A stretch of 64,000 bases of DNA from Stichopus chloronotus (GCA_021234535.1 CM037843.1:23901911-23965910), one strand, 5' to 3'. Counted from the stretch's first letter, positions 26,301 to 39,600 are shown. Numbers and translations are program-made. The notes: generated from the sequence alone by a model not told the origin.

Positions 26301-27092
26301 AGGGACACAAAAGACATTTATTTTCACTTTTTAGGACATGAAAAAATAACAGCTAAAGTATCCTTGGTGGAGGTGTAAATTTCCAAACCTGTGCCAAAAA
26401 AAAAAGGAGAGAAAACAGCTGACACTTACAACACCACGAAAATTGATCAATGGCAATTCATGCAATATGAGAAGCGTTTCTATTAAATAAAATAATCTCT
26501 GCACGATATAAGCCTACACGCCAACTGATAGTGGCGCTCCGCTTAGATGCATGAAAGTCATCACTGCCCCACCCACTTCAGCAAGTTGCCTGCGACCCGT
26601 CACACCCATGATGAAAATATTTTGTTGAGTCAAAGATAGGCAGAGGGGTCTTTCCCCATTTACAAAATCAATTCGACGTCCGTCTGTACGTCAACCAATT
26701 GTAATGATTTCTTACCGTTGTTACTTCATCACATTTCCCTATGTCGATAGAAACGTAGGCTTATTTGTTTTCTAACGGTAGTGCCTTTTGAGTTACCGTT
26801 CGCCCCCAAAACTTGGAGATATGATGTCGACGTTCACAGTTGTTGTTTCACGGCCTTTGTATACGTCATGAAATGTTTTTTAGCAGGTGATTGGACGGGA
26901 AAAGACCTACGTTATGTAGAACAGCGTTGTTCCGTTTGTGGCTCATTGTACTCCAGAGTTAACTTTCTACACCATGGAACTGTCCTTAACGATACATATG
27001 CAAAAAGTACGTCAAGCGCATTACCTTTCCCTGATGGTGTGCTTTTGATGCTCCTCTGGTTTCAAGAATGACCCTTTTTTATCACTGACTTC
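23330..27092. other. Intergenic, no gene recognised
   Basis: Contains long homopolymers (C at 23560-23573; T run then G at 23801-23812; G at 25045-25055 and 25142-25157). Short open frames at 25498-25821 (+) and 26781-27071 (+) contain locally protein-like stretches, but they lack splice support and resemble nothing I know. Confidence 0.5.
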
Positions 27093-27465
27093 TAGAGTAT
27101 GAGTTGTACTGGCAATCGTCTGGCCATCTACCTTTGTTCTTCGTCAGTCTTTCAGGGAAGAGAAAGTAGAGGAAAAGATCACCTGTCACAAAATCTGAAA
27201 GAGAACAATGCACTCATGTTCCAGATATTTGAATGTGAAAATTGTCTCAACATTTTCTCTGGCCCTATACAAACGTCAGACCCTCCAAGAAAGCAAAGTA
27301 GTCAATAACTGTGACTTTAAATGAAATAACTGGAACCAAACATGAATGGACATGAATATTCATTTATGCAAAAATGATACTTGAACAATGGTTTTTTTTA
27401 AGTAGCTATTACATATTCCACTGAATTTGACTTCCACTGACAAATTTTCAACTCATATTCCAGCC
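27093..27465 (+). mobile_element. TTAA element family 2, copy 2
   Basis: The left end is eroded (AGAGTATGAGTTGTACTGGC, a few bases deleted against the family) and the right end is CAACTCATATTCCAGCC before TTAA (27466-27469). The interior shares AGAGAAAGTAGAGG, CACCTGTCACAAAATCTG and CATGAATATTCAT with the other copies. Confidence 0.75.
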
Positions 27466-27684
27466 TTAAAATGACTGATATGGCCTATTTTTCGCAGAGG
27501 GTTGGGACATCGGCAGCATGTAAACGTTTCGTTTACTGTCGTCCTTCAGTGCCAACATAGCCTACGTGTAAGAACCGTCTTGTAAGCATGTTACAAGTCT
27601 TGATTACAGTCGATTTTTAGCCTGGAATTAATTACACTCTTACTAGACCGAAGAGACTAAATATCTTTTAATTGCAATTTGTTA

Positions 27685-27985
27685 AAAGCCTGTCACGAAA
27701 TCTGAAAGAGAACCAGGCACTCATCTTACAAAAAAATTGAATAGGAACATGTCTCAACAATTTTGTTGCCGCTTCAAACTTCAGACTCTCCAAGAAAGCT
27801 TAGCAGTTATTCACTGTTATTTAATATCACGACAGATCAATGGGAATGGATGTAAATATTGATCTATGCAAACATGGGGCTTTAACGATGTTTTATTTTT
27901 TTTTCATAGTGTTTTTTTATAGTGGCTATGACATATTCCACGGAACTTTAATTTCACTGACAAATTTGCAACTCATATTCCACCT
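27685..27985 (+). mobile_element. TTAA element family 2, 5'-truncated copy
   Basis: Starts within the family at CCTGTCACGAAATCTGAAAG and runs to the right end CAACTCATATTCCACCT, followed by TTAA (27986-27989). The left terminus is missing. It lies about 220 bases after copy 2 in the same orientation. Confidence 0.7.
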
Positions 27986-27989
27986 TTAA

Positions 27990-30900
27990 GGTAGAGCCAT
28001 TTTTTTTTCTTTTTGTCGCAGATCGACTAGAGTCACTAGACTATGTTTCCGCATTTATAAACGGCTGCTCTTTTTCATGCAGTTCAAGCGACACGCACGT
28101 TGATCCTTTGTCAATGCGTTGCACAATGATTGATACGACTACAGCCGGCTGTTACAAATGTTACGCCTTGGCGGTTCCATGCGATCAGAAACGTTTAACA
28201 AAAATGTTCCCCATGTATAAGCCATAACTCATGTGAGGTGTTGGTCACAGCAAGTTCATTAAGTGACATTATCTGTACATTGATGTGGGCCGAAACACGC
28301 CAGAGAACTAACACATTTGACAGAAAAAGAATACCGTTAATATACGGTATGACAATATTATATGACTGAGGCCTAATCATTTTGCCTCAATTTTAATTAA
28401 TGTAGTTTCGACTGAATCATGTTAAGGTGAAAGCAAAGTAGGCTAATACTACATTTATCCCCACTTGAGTTTTGCGGCAATGAATTGAAATAGGCTTTGT
28501 AAATATGACACAACTAGGGACTGACAATAGTCCAAATAACATTCCACTGAATGTCAGTGAGATAGGAACACAGCGACTTTTTACATTTTTTTTTATTTAT
28601 TCGTTTCTCCTTTTTTTCTTTTTTTTTTGTGGTTGGTCTCAGCCACTCAAAGATGCCTTTCAGCCCATCCCAAACTTTTCTCGTAGGGCCAAAAGGGAAA
28701 AAAAATCAATCAACATGAATGTTCCTGTAGACTTGTTTTCTATACATCAAAGAAGCGATACATGAAAAAGTCTGGTGAGAGTCGTATTCTGTGGATCATG
28801 CACATGTGTTAAATAAGAGAGGAGTGTCTCGCGACATACTTCATGTTGTCAATGTTTGTCCCCCCTCCCCCTCTTCACCGTCCCTCTAACAATTTTAAAA
28901 ACATCGGACACGTATCAAGTGTTCTGTGTTCTATGATACACAGTTCAATGATCTTTGGGGAATTCGATTACCATGAGCCCTCATAATTGGGTCTCTAGAT
29001 TGGCCCTGAGTTCCACAGGTGTGGCGATGGGGGTAAGTTTGTTCCATGGCAGGACGTCCCCATTAAGAGGTTTGGTGAAGTGACTATGGAGTGTATGTGT
29101 GCTGTTTCGGCGACAATTTTAGATAACGTATTGTAGTGTACCTGTACCAAAGTATACTGAAATTATATGGATTTGTGTATTTCAAGTGTCTTGTGGATGA
29201 TACGGTATACGTTATCCAAGTTGAACGACTGCCAGGAACCTTCGGCTAAGAGAGACTGTTAGCTATATATCAACTGATATCTCGAAAATGTTTGTTGTTT
29301 CAATGACACGAAAGTAGGCCATGCATAATCGCTATAGTGAAAAACAAAACCACCCTCGGTTGTGAAAACACGTATGACTGTTTGAATACTTTGTATGTTT
29401 TCACCTCATTGTATTCGATTTCTAAAAAACACTTGAATTAAAAAAATCTGTGTAGTGGCCATGGACAGAATAAATATTATTTCACTAAATGTTTTCTCTT
29501 CCAACCATCAGCCAGTGTCAGCTTTCTGTTTCAATCTATACAACAAGTTTAAAGGAGGATGGGTTGTTCTGTAAAAAAAACTATAATAAAAATAATACCT
29601 AAACTATTCTGTGTTTAAATCTAGCCCTCCGTAAGAGCCCTACATATGAGAGACAGTTAAAAAAGCTGACTAAACAATCTAAATATCGACATTAAAAAAA
29701 GTTTGTAAGTGGAATGTTTTCCTTTACGATAAGAGTGTGACAGATTAAATATGCCTTTTTGTTCTCAAAAGCACAATACAGTATATGATCGTATAATGTA
29801 TGACCAGATTCATAATTTGCAACAAAAGGCACTGATCATCTTCAAAAGAAAAAAGGAAGTAAAGAACACAAAAAAACCTGCCTCGTCAGACGGCGAGAGT
29901 TTATTCATCACAAAGTCGGCAAAAAAAAAAGCGACCTCATTTGATACACATGCAATAGAAGTCTAAATCCTATTAAAAATAAATGACGGATTTCTGGCGT
30001 GAGAGATTTATGGGGGAGTTAAATCACATATAATGAGACAAACGAATGAACGGCAAGATCTAATGTTGGTGAAAAAAAAAGTAATCGTACTTTAGCTACC
30101 CTGCAACCTCTGTAATTACATCTTTAAGGAAACTGCATCTCAATTGCCTTCACCTCTCACCTGGGAGAAATATTGTAAAACAATTTTCACTGGTTAGTCA
30201 GATTCTAAGTTTCTGCAGAAATCAGGTGTAGGCCTTTAGTAATTTGGAAACAAATCTCAGAAAGTTGTGCAGTAAAGTCTCCCTCACATCTTCCTTTAAA
30301 ACAGGAAAAAAACCTCAATCCTTGATATGAGTTGGCCATGGTGTAACTGAGCTGTGACATACCGGCACCGTTTTTAGAATTACGTCTAGAGATAAGTTTC
30401 GACCTAATAGCCCCTAAACTACCTCAAAATGTTTTCAGTATTGTTCTCAAAATGGCAACACTGATGTGCAAAGCTGGTCGGTTCCTTGTAATCTACTTCT
30501 ACAACGAAGTGCGCAGGCCGGTATATATTTGTCGTCGGCTCACATATATACCGTACTGGAGAAAAAAACACGCTTTTCTGTATGCACTGGGTATACCCTT
30601 TGTGTAAGAATCTATACATGCTATCGTGTACACTTGATAAATAGTGATTGGACTCCTAATGAATGATTGATTCCGAGCATTTGATCGATAATGCAGTGTA
30701 TCTGAACTGACCTATATATGTCATCATCGGTTTTCGGGGTACAATTATCTTTTTTTTCGCTCCTTTTCTTTTCTCATATTATAAGACTCATGAGTAAAAT
30801 CGACCGGTGTATAAAGCTTACAATACAGCAAAGGTGGCAATATCTCCTTCACTATAGCCTAATTATGACAATCATGTATTCGCCTAACTTCCCGAAAGGC

Positions 30901-31880
30901 AGAAATTGAATCTTGAAATGGGTAGCAAAGAAACAAAATTAGGGGCGAGTTTGTTGGTGCTAAGGGGAGGATTGTCTTTGTTCTTCATTTTTAATGAAAT
31001 TGGATTATGCACCCCTACCATTTAATTGGCTTAAGTGCCGGTAGACTTCGAAAATGAAGTCAAGCAGCCTCAAAGACCGCTTGTTGAGAACCCATTATTG
31101 GAGGGAGTCCCTCCCATCCCATCCCGACGTAGGTCCTCGTTTCTAAACATAGCTAAATAAACAAAAAGATGTGCATTCGGTCTCAGTATATATCCTGTAG
31201 AGTCAGTCATGCTATAACACACGGTGTACTAAATTCAGTGAAGATTTGTTACTTTTATTGCAGGCTTTATCACTTAGATCTCGTTTCTGTGAATGTGAGA
31301 GATAAACATATTTCTTGATATTTCACATATATTATGCGTTATGATTATGGATTTCTAAACTATGCTTTTGGAAAGTCACAACTCTTTCCCTACAGTTTTG
31401 ATGTAGGCAACTACTCGTGAATTTGTTCTTCCATACAGCTGAAGGGGGGGGGGGGGGGGAAGCATGTCATTTTCTTTTTTTCTTTACCATTATACTTCTG
31501 AAAAACGTTTGATATTTTATCTGTGTGCTGTATATACATGCTTCACAATTTTTTTTTACTTGTACATTTCTGCAGAAAATGCCTGGCAGCTCAAACGGTT
31601 TTGAGGTAGCTTGCTATTCTTTAGCTATCTATAGGCTCAGAATATCAGTGAGCAGGTGTTACCGTGTCGATGAAATATCCTACAGATTAAAGAACAAACT
31701 GGAATATATGTATACATATAACACGGAAAGGCGTTATCACATTACAACATGCACCAATGTTTTCATCTCACGGCTTCTGTTCTGCCATGTGTGGGCAATA
31801 CATACATGCTAGCTCACGGTTCACACCATAGCAAAGTGTCATTCACTTAAAATTGCTCAGAAGGAGACAATTAATATATT
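27990..31880. other. Intergenic, no gene recognised
   Basis: AT-rich with homopolymers, including a 16-base G run at 31444-31459. No coding or RNA gene signal was found. Confidence 0.5.
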
Positions 31881-31889
31881 GGAAACGCA

Positions 31890-32110
31890 ATGTTGCGCGA
31901 AATAGGGTATTAATTCTAAGAGGCAGGGCATTTGCAGATTTTCCACCGCATCGACACGCCGAGAACACAGCGCAAGTGAAGGGCAAAGTACTACAAAGGT
32001 TGGTGGCTGGTTTCCATGGCAACTCGTGCATGCCGTTTCTAGTTACCTTAGTTTCGAGGTGATCTGGCGGCATTTCGAGCGCGGCGCACCGCGGTTCGTC
32101 TTTATTAATA
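31890..32110. promoter_or_regulatory. CpG-bearing patch with an RFX-like X-box
   Basis: The stretch is locally richer in CG dinucleotides (for example CATCGACACGCCG and CGAGCGCGGCGCACCG) than its surroundings. It contains GTTTCCATGGCAAC at 32010-32023, one mismatch from the palindromic X-box GTTGCCATGGCAAC bound by RFX factors (established motif). A regulatory role is inference; no gene start was identified next to it. Confidence 0.3.
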
Positions 32111-32717
32111 GGGTTCGAATTATAGGGACGATTTTTTTTATTTATTATTATTTCTTCTTTTTTTTTTACACAAAGCTAGAACAGCGATTGCATGCAGCAT
32201 GAATGCAAGAGGTCCTTTTTAAGGCCTGATCAAATTAGTAGACTCGAACAGGGGGGAAAGTGCAGACGTAGAAATCGTTTACATGGTAGGATAGAAGCCG
32301 GCTGTGGAAATGAACATCAGTAGTCACGGTATAAAGAAACCTTTATCATGATCTACTCATTTCAGCATGGTTTGTCAAAGACGCGGCTGAGCAATGGTCG
32401 TTAGACAGGGTTGAATAATGCTTTACAGGAGTATTTTGATGATTACTCGAGGTAATAAACTTCACAACCCAATCAAGCATTCCGTAACTGGTTTGCACAG
32501 TGACACTAACTCCACTGGCGCATGGGCTATACCTTCTCGGCTTGTGGGGGTTGGCAAGACAGAATCTGCCCCGAAATAGTAATATTTGCCGAATATCGGC
32601 AAGTGGTTACAGATCTGATCAAGTTCGAGCAAAGCGAGGGAGATGGGACAGATGTATTTTCGGATGAATCCAGTTTAACATTAATAACCTATCAGCTGGC
32701 TTCCCAGCTAAAGTCTA

Positions 32718-32750
32718 TCATCATCATTATTATCATCATCATCATCATCA
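32718..32750. repeat. (TCA)n microsatellite
   Basis: ATC/ATT trinucleotide run ending in six TCA units. Confidence 0.95.
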
Positions 32751-33052
32751 GGCCACAGCCCATCTCAAATGTAGCAACATATGGTGGTATTATGATCTTT
32801 AGTCATAAATACATCAAGATTAAAGTTCATATTCACGACGAACTTTAAAAAAAGGAATTGTCTTTTTTTTTTTGTATCAATGATAGGCTGGAATGTACCT
32901 TCGAAGTTACAAATTCAACCTTTTTACACCGTTAATTATATTAAATTGCGTTACAAAGTCAAGAGCATACTGTTCATAGCATAACGTACATGCTAAATGC
33001 TAAAAGTAGTCTAGGCCTATGTCAGTATACGCGTTATCATGCTCAGTGAGAA

Positions 33053-33223
33053 CACTGTTAAAAATGTAAATTGTAAAATGTAAATTTACAGAAAATAAAA
33101 TAAAGAAATACAAAAGGAATACAGAAATGGTGTGGTAATCGGTTTCCACACAATTTCTGTAATTCTTATTTATTTCTTTGTTTTGTTTTCTGTAAATTTA
33201 CAGATAGCCTATTTTTTACAGTG
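33053..33223. mobile_element. 171 bp hairpin element
   Basis: Nearly the whole element is one inverted repeat. TGTAAATTTACAG with flanking GAAAATAAAATAAAGAAATA on the left pairs with TATTTCTTTG-TTTTGTTTTC-TGTAAATTTACA on the right, around a short loop near 33136-33146. Outer ends are CACTGTTAAAAAT and ATTTTTTACAGTG. It has no coding capacity. A hairpin-type MITE is likely; no clear target duplication was seen. Confidence 0.7.
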
Positions 33224-33491
33224 AATTGTTCATTAGTAGTGGATGGCATTTCCTGGTTGATATCGTAAACCAGAAGGATACTAGTCTACAGGGAGCTGCG
33301 CTAGGGCACTTGGGAAGGTAATTGCTTTATACTGGACACCACTTCACGGTTGCTTTCTATAACTCAAAAGTTTTGCATATCGTCTTCTCGATCTAAAAGA
33401 ACGTAGTACCTCTTGGATGAAGACTTGACTCTTTCCTTCCCAAAGTGCTCTTCGCGCCAATCAAATGTGACTTAATTAAGTTCAAAGTTAA

Positions 33492-33872
33492 AGAGGCTCA
33501 CTTAGATGTTTCGTGAAATTCACTAAATTTTTCTAGACCTGTCAAGTTCAAGTCCTTCACAAACTAATGAGAAATGGTCAAGTTAAGAGGATACCAACGT
33601 TTCACACGCAATGGAACGTTAATGAATGAGTGAGTAATAAACGTTTTAAATTGGGTTTTTGAACATTCGTGACCAGGCACTTTTCATAGGCTATTAGTAC
33701 TTATACACATGCACACAACCAGTACAAGTAACGGTCAAAAATTCAAAAGTTTTGATAATTTTCATAACTATTGGATGAGAAACTTGACAGATTTGCCATG
33801 GATAAATGTTGTCATGTGTTTGTACAATTCAAAATCACCACAAACTTATTGGTATCAACTCAATGAGCCCCT
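33492..33872. mobile_element. TTAA element family 3, complete copy (381 bp)
   Basis: Perfect TTAA at both sides (33488-33491 and 33873-33876). Left end AGAGGCTCACTTAG, right end CTCAATGAGCCCCT. Related ends occur at 1-146 and 49339-49443. Non-coding. Confidence 0.75.
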
Positions 33873-33876
33873 TTAA

Positions 33877-35700
33877 AGCAAAGGATCTGTCAGAGGTGTC
33901 AAGAGATATGGGAGTCTTAGCTCACATTCAAGTGACATAAGCATTGCCAACATGACAAAGACCATATTTGACCTGCATATTAAATGACCGTTTGGAATAT
34001 AGTTCATCGGATACCGGTAGTGAACGCATTTCCCGCCAAACTGATGTGGGTCTTTTGTCATGCACTCGATGGCAGAACAGATCTTTGATGGCTTTTGTTG
34101 GTACCACACTTTTTTATTTATTACCACAGGAAACGGTTACGCTGCAATCTCCTGAAATTCCATTAAATTTATGGGAAGACATCCCTTTTTCTTTACCTGA
34201 CACCTGTTTGTTACAAGTTCAGGAACGACCTCAGAATACACATCTATACACGCGATGCGTTCGTGTGGATGTCGCGTGCACCTTTCGAGACATATGAACT
34301 CACCTGTCAGTGATGCATGGAGGTCGTTCGTGACTCGAGGGGGTTCTCTCCCAAGTTTCGTATTTCAAAGGTCACCGTGGAGTACCACCGTGAGCGGTCT
34401 GACCACATTTCTTTTGTTTTTAAGGTCAACTTGAAGAAATTACACATGTCAAGTTATGTATACCATGGGTGTACCGGGTAGTAGTAACAACTCCCTGGGA
34501 ACACCATGGAGGTCTTACACGGGGTTATATTAGCCAAATGGATACGTATTAAACACACACGACGTTCATCTCTACATAAGGTAGGCCATCACGTGCATAA
34601 ACAAGATAAAACATGTAATCACATATGCAACATACAATTCCACTACTCAAATGGATTAAAAATGGACTTAAATAGACAGCAGGATGGACAAAAAAGAAAG
34701 AAAGAAAAAAGCCTTCATCGTTAACCTTGATCATTCTCTTACACTTGCTATCAACCTGGAAAACATCTACGCCACGGCTCTTTCAGGAGACGTTTCACTA
34801 ATTGAAGTGTTTATTACGACAGAAAGAAAGTGTGTTACTGATAGAAAAAAAAATCTTTATGCACAAAGGGAACGTGGTTACATTCGCAGGAAAGTTCCGT
34901 ACATTCACCACAGGACCAGGTTCATGCTTAAATTGCTTGGCCTAAAAATTTACGGGCTAATAGACCACGACACGGTAGCCTCGTTTTTTTTTTTTACAAC
35001 TGCAGTAAGAAGTATAGCCACTACTTTGGTGCATTTCTGAAAACGCAGGAAAAACAGCACATCCTGCATGCTTAAAATCTACATTCATAACAAATCATGG
35101 TTGTAAGTAGATCGTGATGAGATGACGCTGGTATCGAGGAAGAGCTTTCGATGACTATCTCAGCATTTTTTTTTGTCATGGTACCGCCATGAATGTCAAA
35201 TGAAATCCGTCCGGACTGTGGTCATCGTGCCACGCTCCGAAGATTTCCTTGATAAAGATGTTTATTGAGAATATATATATGTTGTTACACGCAAACGAAA
35301 GTGTCGGATGTCACGTTGTTGTCAAACAGCCCTTTTAGAAATCGTTGTACCGTGTAGCCATTTGTTAATTTTAAGTATAACCATAACCATACAGGCCCCC
35401 CGGGGGGGGGCGGGGGGTTGAATGTCACTCTTAAAATCCTGCTTGTGATCGGACTATATACATAAACGGAGGATATTAAGTTGTTGCTTGTTATACTTTA
35501 CTGCGCAGTCTCAATGCAAACGCGTCAAAGCAATAAATCTTGCGATGAGGCACATGGCCGACTTAAATTCCTCGGACTTCAGTACAAAACACAGTTCTCT
35601 TTTGGAGAGAGACAGCTCGCTACTCAAGAATAGTTTGAATTTAAACTAAGATTCAGTGCGAAGACGCCGTCCACCGACACTTTCGGATCATCAGAATCCG
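33877..35700. other. Intergenic, no gene recognised
   Basis: Overlapping short frames on both strands (33968-34297 plus, 34684-35040 plus) lack family resemblance and splice support. A C5/G9 near-palindrome followed by a G6 run lies near 35396-35417. Confidence 0.4.
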
Positions 35701-35703
35701 CAG

Positions 35704-36192
35704 AATGACACCAAAATGACTGGTTTGATCACCAACGAAGATGAAAATGGATTCCGTGACGAGGTTGAACCTCCTGTTAAATTGGTGACCTAACGACAAT
35801 AACCTGACTCTAAACGTAGATAAATCCAAGGAATTAGCTATAGACGAAATGAAAATATAAAGTACCCTCTCATCATTTAATGGTTAAGTAGTGGAACAGG
35901 CTCACACATTCAAATGGCTGGGCACTTTCATTATGGACAATTTATCTTGTAATGAAATTTCAGTCACTGAGACAGGAACGTCAAACATGTAGAACTTCTA
36001 ATCAATTTTTATCGTGCTATTATTGAAAGTATTTTAACTACAAATATTTTGGTCTGGTTTTGGCGGGTTAGTCGAAGGGATCTAGACAAACTACAATCTA
36101 TTATTCGAAACGCAGAGAGTATCGTTGGAACATACCTGCAGTCTCTTCATTCACTATATCGGGGACGATCGCTGAAGTGTGTAGACAATATA
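35704..36192 (+). pseudogene. Decayed LINE reverse transcriptase, C-terminal part (CR1/L2 type)
   Basis: Conceptual reading in shifting frames gives NDTKMTGLITNEDENGFRDE, NNLTLNVDKSKELAID, VVEQAHTFKWLGTFIMDN and FYRAIIESILTTNILVWFW followed by SRRDLDKLQSIIRNA and SLHSLYRGRSLK. These match in order the familiar C-terminal blocks of CR1/L2-class LINE reverse transcriptases (active-site neighbourhood, KYLGT-like block, FYR..IES block). Internal stops and at least one frameshift (near 35783) show it is dead. It is interrupted at 36192 by a TTAA element and seems to resume after 36565. Confidence 0.85.
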
Positions 36193-36195
36193 TAA

Positions 36196-36561
36196 AGCTG
36201 GTGTATACGTTGCACTGGCAGTCCTCTGGTTACCTACCTTGGTTCTTCATCAGTGCTTCAGGGAAGAGAAAGTGAGGGAAAAGATCAACTGTCACAAAAA
36301 CTGAAAAAAAAAACTATGCACTCATCTTCCAGATATATGAATATGAAAATTCTCTCGACATTCGCATGTTGGCCCTACAAAATACAAACTCATAAAGAAC
36401 GCATATCAGTCAATCACCTCATTAATCAAATAGACCAATGGGAATGGATATGAATATTCATTTATGCAAAAATGGGGCATAAACATTTTTTTTTGTGGTG
36501 GCTATGAAATATTCCGCGGAAATTGATGTTCACTGACAAATTTTCATCTCATATTCTAGCT
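36196..36561 (+). mobile_element. TTAA element family 2, copy inserted in the LINE
   Basis: Left end AGCTGGTGTATACGTTGC after ATAA (36192-36195, a decayed TTAA); right end CATCTCATATTCTAGCT before TTAA (36562-36565). The interior matches the other family 2 copies. The LINE frame runs up to its left edge and a LINE-like frame resumes beyond its right edge, so it inserted after the LINE. Confidence 0.85.
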
Positions 36562-36565
36562 TTAA

Positions 36566-36640
36566 ATGATAATTGCCATTTAGCAACAGATTATTTTAGG
36601 TTCCTTCCTGTAGGCCGTACTACTTATTTATCCTTCTGTT
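36566..36640 (+). pseudogene. LINE remnant, continuation after the inserted element
   Basis: From 36577 the plus strand reads HLATDYFRFLPVGRTTY, which resembles the H..LF..LPSGRRY block that follows the reverse-transcriptase C-terminus in CR1/L2 LINEs. The position immediately after the inserted element is what a split LINE predicts. The beginning of the LINE 3' tail may follow, but no boundary is visible. Confidence 0.6.
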
Positions 36641-39600
36641 CAGTTATTTCCAATGCGCACCACAGTCGGTGACATTCCGCTTTTGTAGTTTAATATTTCA
36701 ATTTTTGTGTGCAATTTATACTCTTGCTTTCTGCTTCATATATGTGTACCGGTATGTGTGTGTGCCTTCCATTTTGTGTTCGTATATTGTAATCATAAAG
36801 ATGTTTGTTATATCATATTTTTTAGCTCATATGATCACAAAATTCCATTTGTATTTTATGCAGTTGGCTGAATAAATTATTATCATATGATTGTCGGTGA
36901 ATGGTTTTTACGCCTTCAGACTCTTCCCTTAAGTACTTTACAGAATCCACTTTACGGGACATTTGGGGAACTTGGACTTCACACAGTTATACGTAACTGT
37001 AACCGTTTTTACAACTGCCTGTCCTCCTTTCAAGAAAAGCATCACAATAATGTTTTTTGCTCACTGAGTAAAGGTATAACTTACAATCGCGTTAAAATAT
37101 TTTCCATATGCATATTCTTTAGTTTTTGTTCATGTTGGAAGTAACCTTTTGACGACGGTGGCCATTATAAAAGCCTGGTATCAGCCCCTTACCTGCTCGT
37201 ATATCGTTGTAAAGACTATTAGCATTTCCTGCTGCATGCATGGCAGTATGACCTATAGTTTAACTGTTGAAGAATAAGTTCTTTCACCAATGTGTCGGAC
37301 GTCATAAAAATTGCCAAGTTGTCACTTGCAATTTTCTACCTAAGGCATTCTCGTTTGTTCAACGTCGCCTTAAAATCACAACTCGATGTAACTCCACTAG
37401 ATATTTGTATGGCATTTAATTACGAATTACTGTAACTTCCCGCGTTAAAAGGGCGACATGACATTTCTAATTAGCATATAACGAGAGTACCGCTACGTAA
37501 CAACGCATGTACATGACGACAAAAAAAAAAAAAAATGTGACACCACTGTGCATGGTGAACGAAAGGTTACACAGAAATTCCGTGGGAAAAATTACACATC
37601 TATGTAAATTTTCCCAACTGTCGTGTTGCATAGTCAGTACATGAGAAGTTGCCACTCTTGATACTACTAAAAAGCAAACGGTGCAAGATAGAGAGAAGAC
37701 AATTTGGTCACTGGTTTCGTCTGTCTGCAATTGGGCTAAATCACAATTACCTCAAATTCACCTTTTTTGAAAAAATGGGACTTGGTGGGGAGGGGGCAAT
37801 ATTACCATAGTCCGGGTTTTCTCGGTGTGTATTCGTAAGGTGTATCCTAAATAACGATGCGCTACGTTCCTGTTAGAGGTGGGGGGGGGGGGGAATGGAA
37901 TAAAATCGAGTGCAGATTTGTAATTTGGTAAAATGTTTCGATGAATGGTTTTGGCTCCTGACGTTGTGGTTGAGTTCACTCTGGAGCATAGTAAGCCGTT
38001 TGTGGGCCAGATGATGTATCCAGTTAGTAGAATATGGCGAAAACTGCACGAAGAAAGTCCACTCCGGTAAAATGTGCATTCTTTTTGTGGTCCATAGCAG
38101 ATGTAAAGACTTGTTTGTGGTGTTGGAACTATAGGTCTACTTCAAATTCTTTCAATACAAATTGGTGAAAGGATTCGGTTTTAAACCTGGATTTTTTTTC
38201 TTTTTAAAATCATTTTATCGTCTCTATGCGCCTTTGATCACTTTTCTGAAACAAAGAGAAACCGAAGTGATTTTATATTACGCAGCACGGCAATTCGGAA
38301 ACCTTGACCAGGAAGCTCACTGCCTTGACCATGCATGCGTCATAACAAGCACAGATAAACCATTCGATCATGGAGCTGATGTAATTATATAAATATTGCT
38401 GTCATGTAGGCACGCTCTGACGGTTATTAGATAGGCATAGTATATCGAAGGTCTGAAGCCCCTGCAGAATAAAATATGCGTGATTGTATACAGTATATAA
38501 GTCAATAAACAAATGAGAAATTCTAAGAGCCCTGCGTTGACAGATAGTGAGGCCTGTTTGCAGTCACGTAAACAGGTCCATGAGTATGTTTGCAACTCCT
38601 TTAATGAACTATAAGAATATACGTTTCTCTGCCCATTTGCTTCATTCTGAAAACATAGATCGTTTCTGATTTTGTCCAAGCTGAGGTTTTAACGACAGTC
38701 GCGGAAAATTTGTGGAGTCGGATGTGTATGACCCACCCGATATGATGTGGCACAGCCTATATGTACAATGTTACAATCACTTCATGCAATGTCACTCGTG
38801 AGCTGCGTGGAAGGTAAAACTACAAACGAAAATGGATTAAAAGAATGCCGAAAAGCGAAAAGGCAATGGGTGAGTGAAGAAAAAAAAAAGTATAGGCCAA
38901 CATTTCTTATTTTCCGTGTAGAAAGCACGAACGATGAGACTTGGTTTCATATAATTCACGTTAACACCTTTACAAGGTAAAAATTTGCACTCAGGCTTTT
39001 ATTTCTTTTTTATAAAACTGTCGCCACTGTTATAGGCCATTATTAAAAATGCTTCTACCCAGCTTAAAACTTCCATTGCTTACCAAATCATTTAAAGGTA
39101 GTGACTCGCCAGCACAGTTCCAGTTCTCCCAACCAATACGTCTAGCCCTTCCCATAGCCTGCACATGAGAAGGACAATTAACTAGTCCTTCTCGTGTGCA
39201 AACACAATACCCTCGCACGCATCCGCAAGGACGACAGGCGTAATCAACATACGCCGTCTTTTATGTAGCGTGATATGAGCTACCCTGTATCTTGCTGTCG
39301 ATCAAAGAACAGAACCAATTGGGATTTTTGCTTACCACTTGCCAAAAATATAGCTTTGTGTGCAGTGATGAGTGACTGCCTTTAACACTTCCATTTTGCG
39401 ACTTGAAACTCCCCGTCAACTTCTTTTCGGGGACTTTGGGATGGCTGGAATTTGTAGCGGAGCCATGTAAACCTGTTGGCTTAGTGGTGATCTATATACA
39501 GCACAAAATCATGGAGACTGAGTAGTAACAAAACGCCAGCAGTTGAAACTGAAACCACTTGTGTATACAACACCATTTGAATGCAAGATCACAATTGAGA

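Noticed and set aside
32101..32125. GGTTCGAAT resembling a tRNA B box
   Set aside because: No T-arm stem, A box or acceptor stem around it; no tRNA cloverleaf.
34684..35040. Plus-strand open frame of 118 codons
   Set aside because: Ends in a poly-Phe stretch from a T run, begins in an A-rich tract and matches no family I know.
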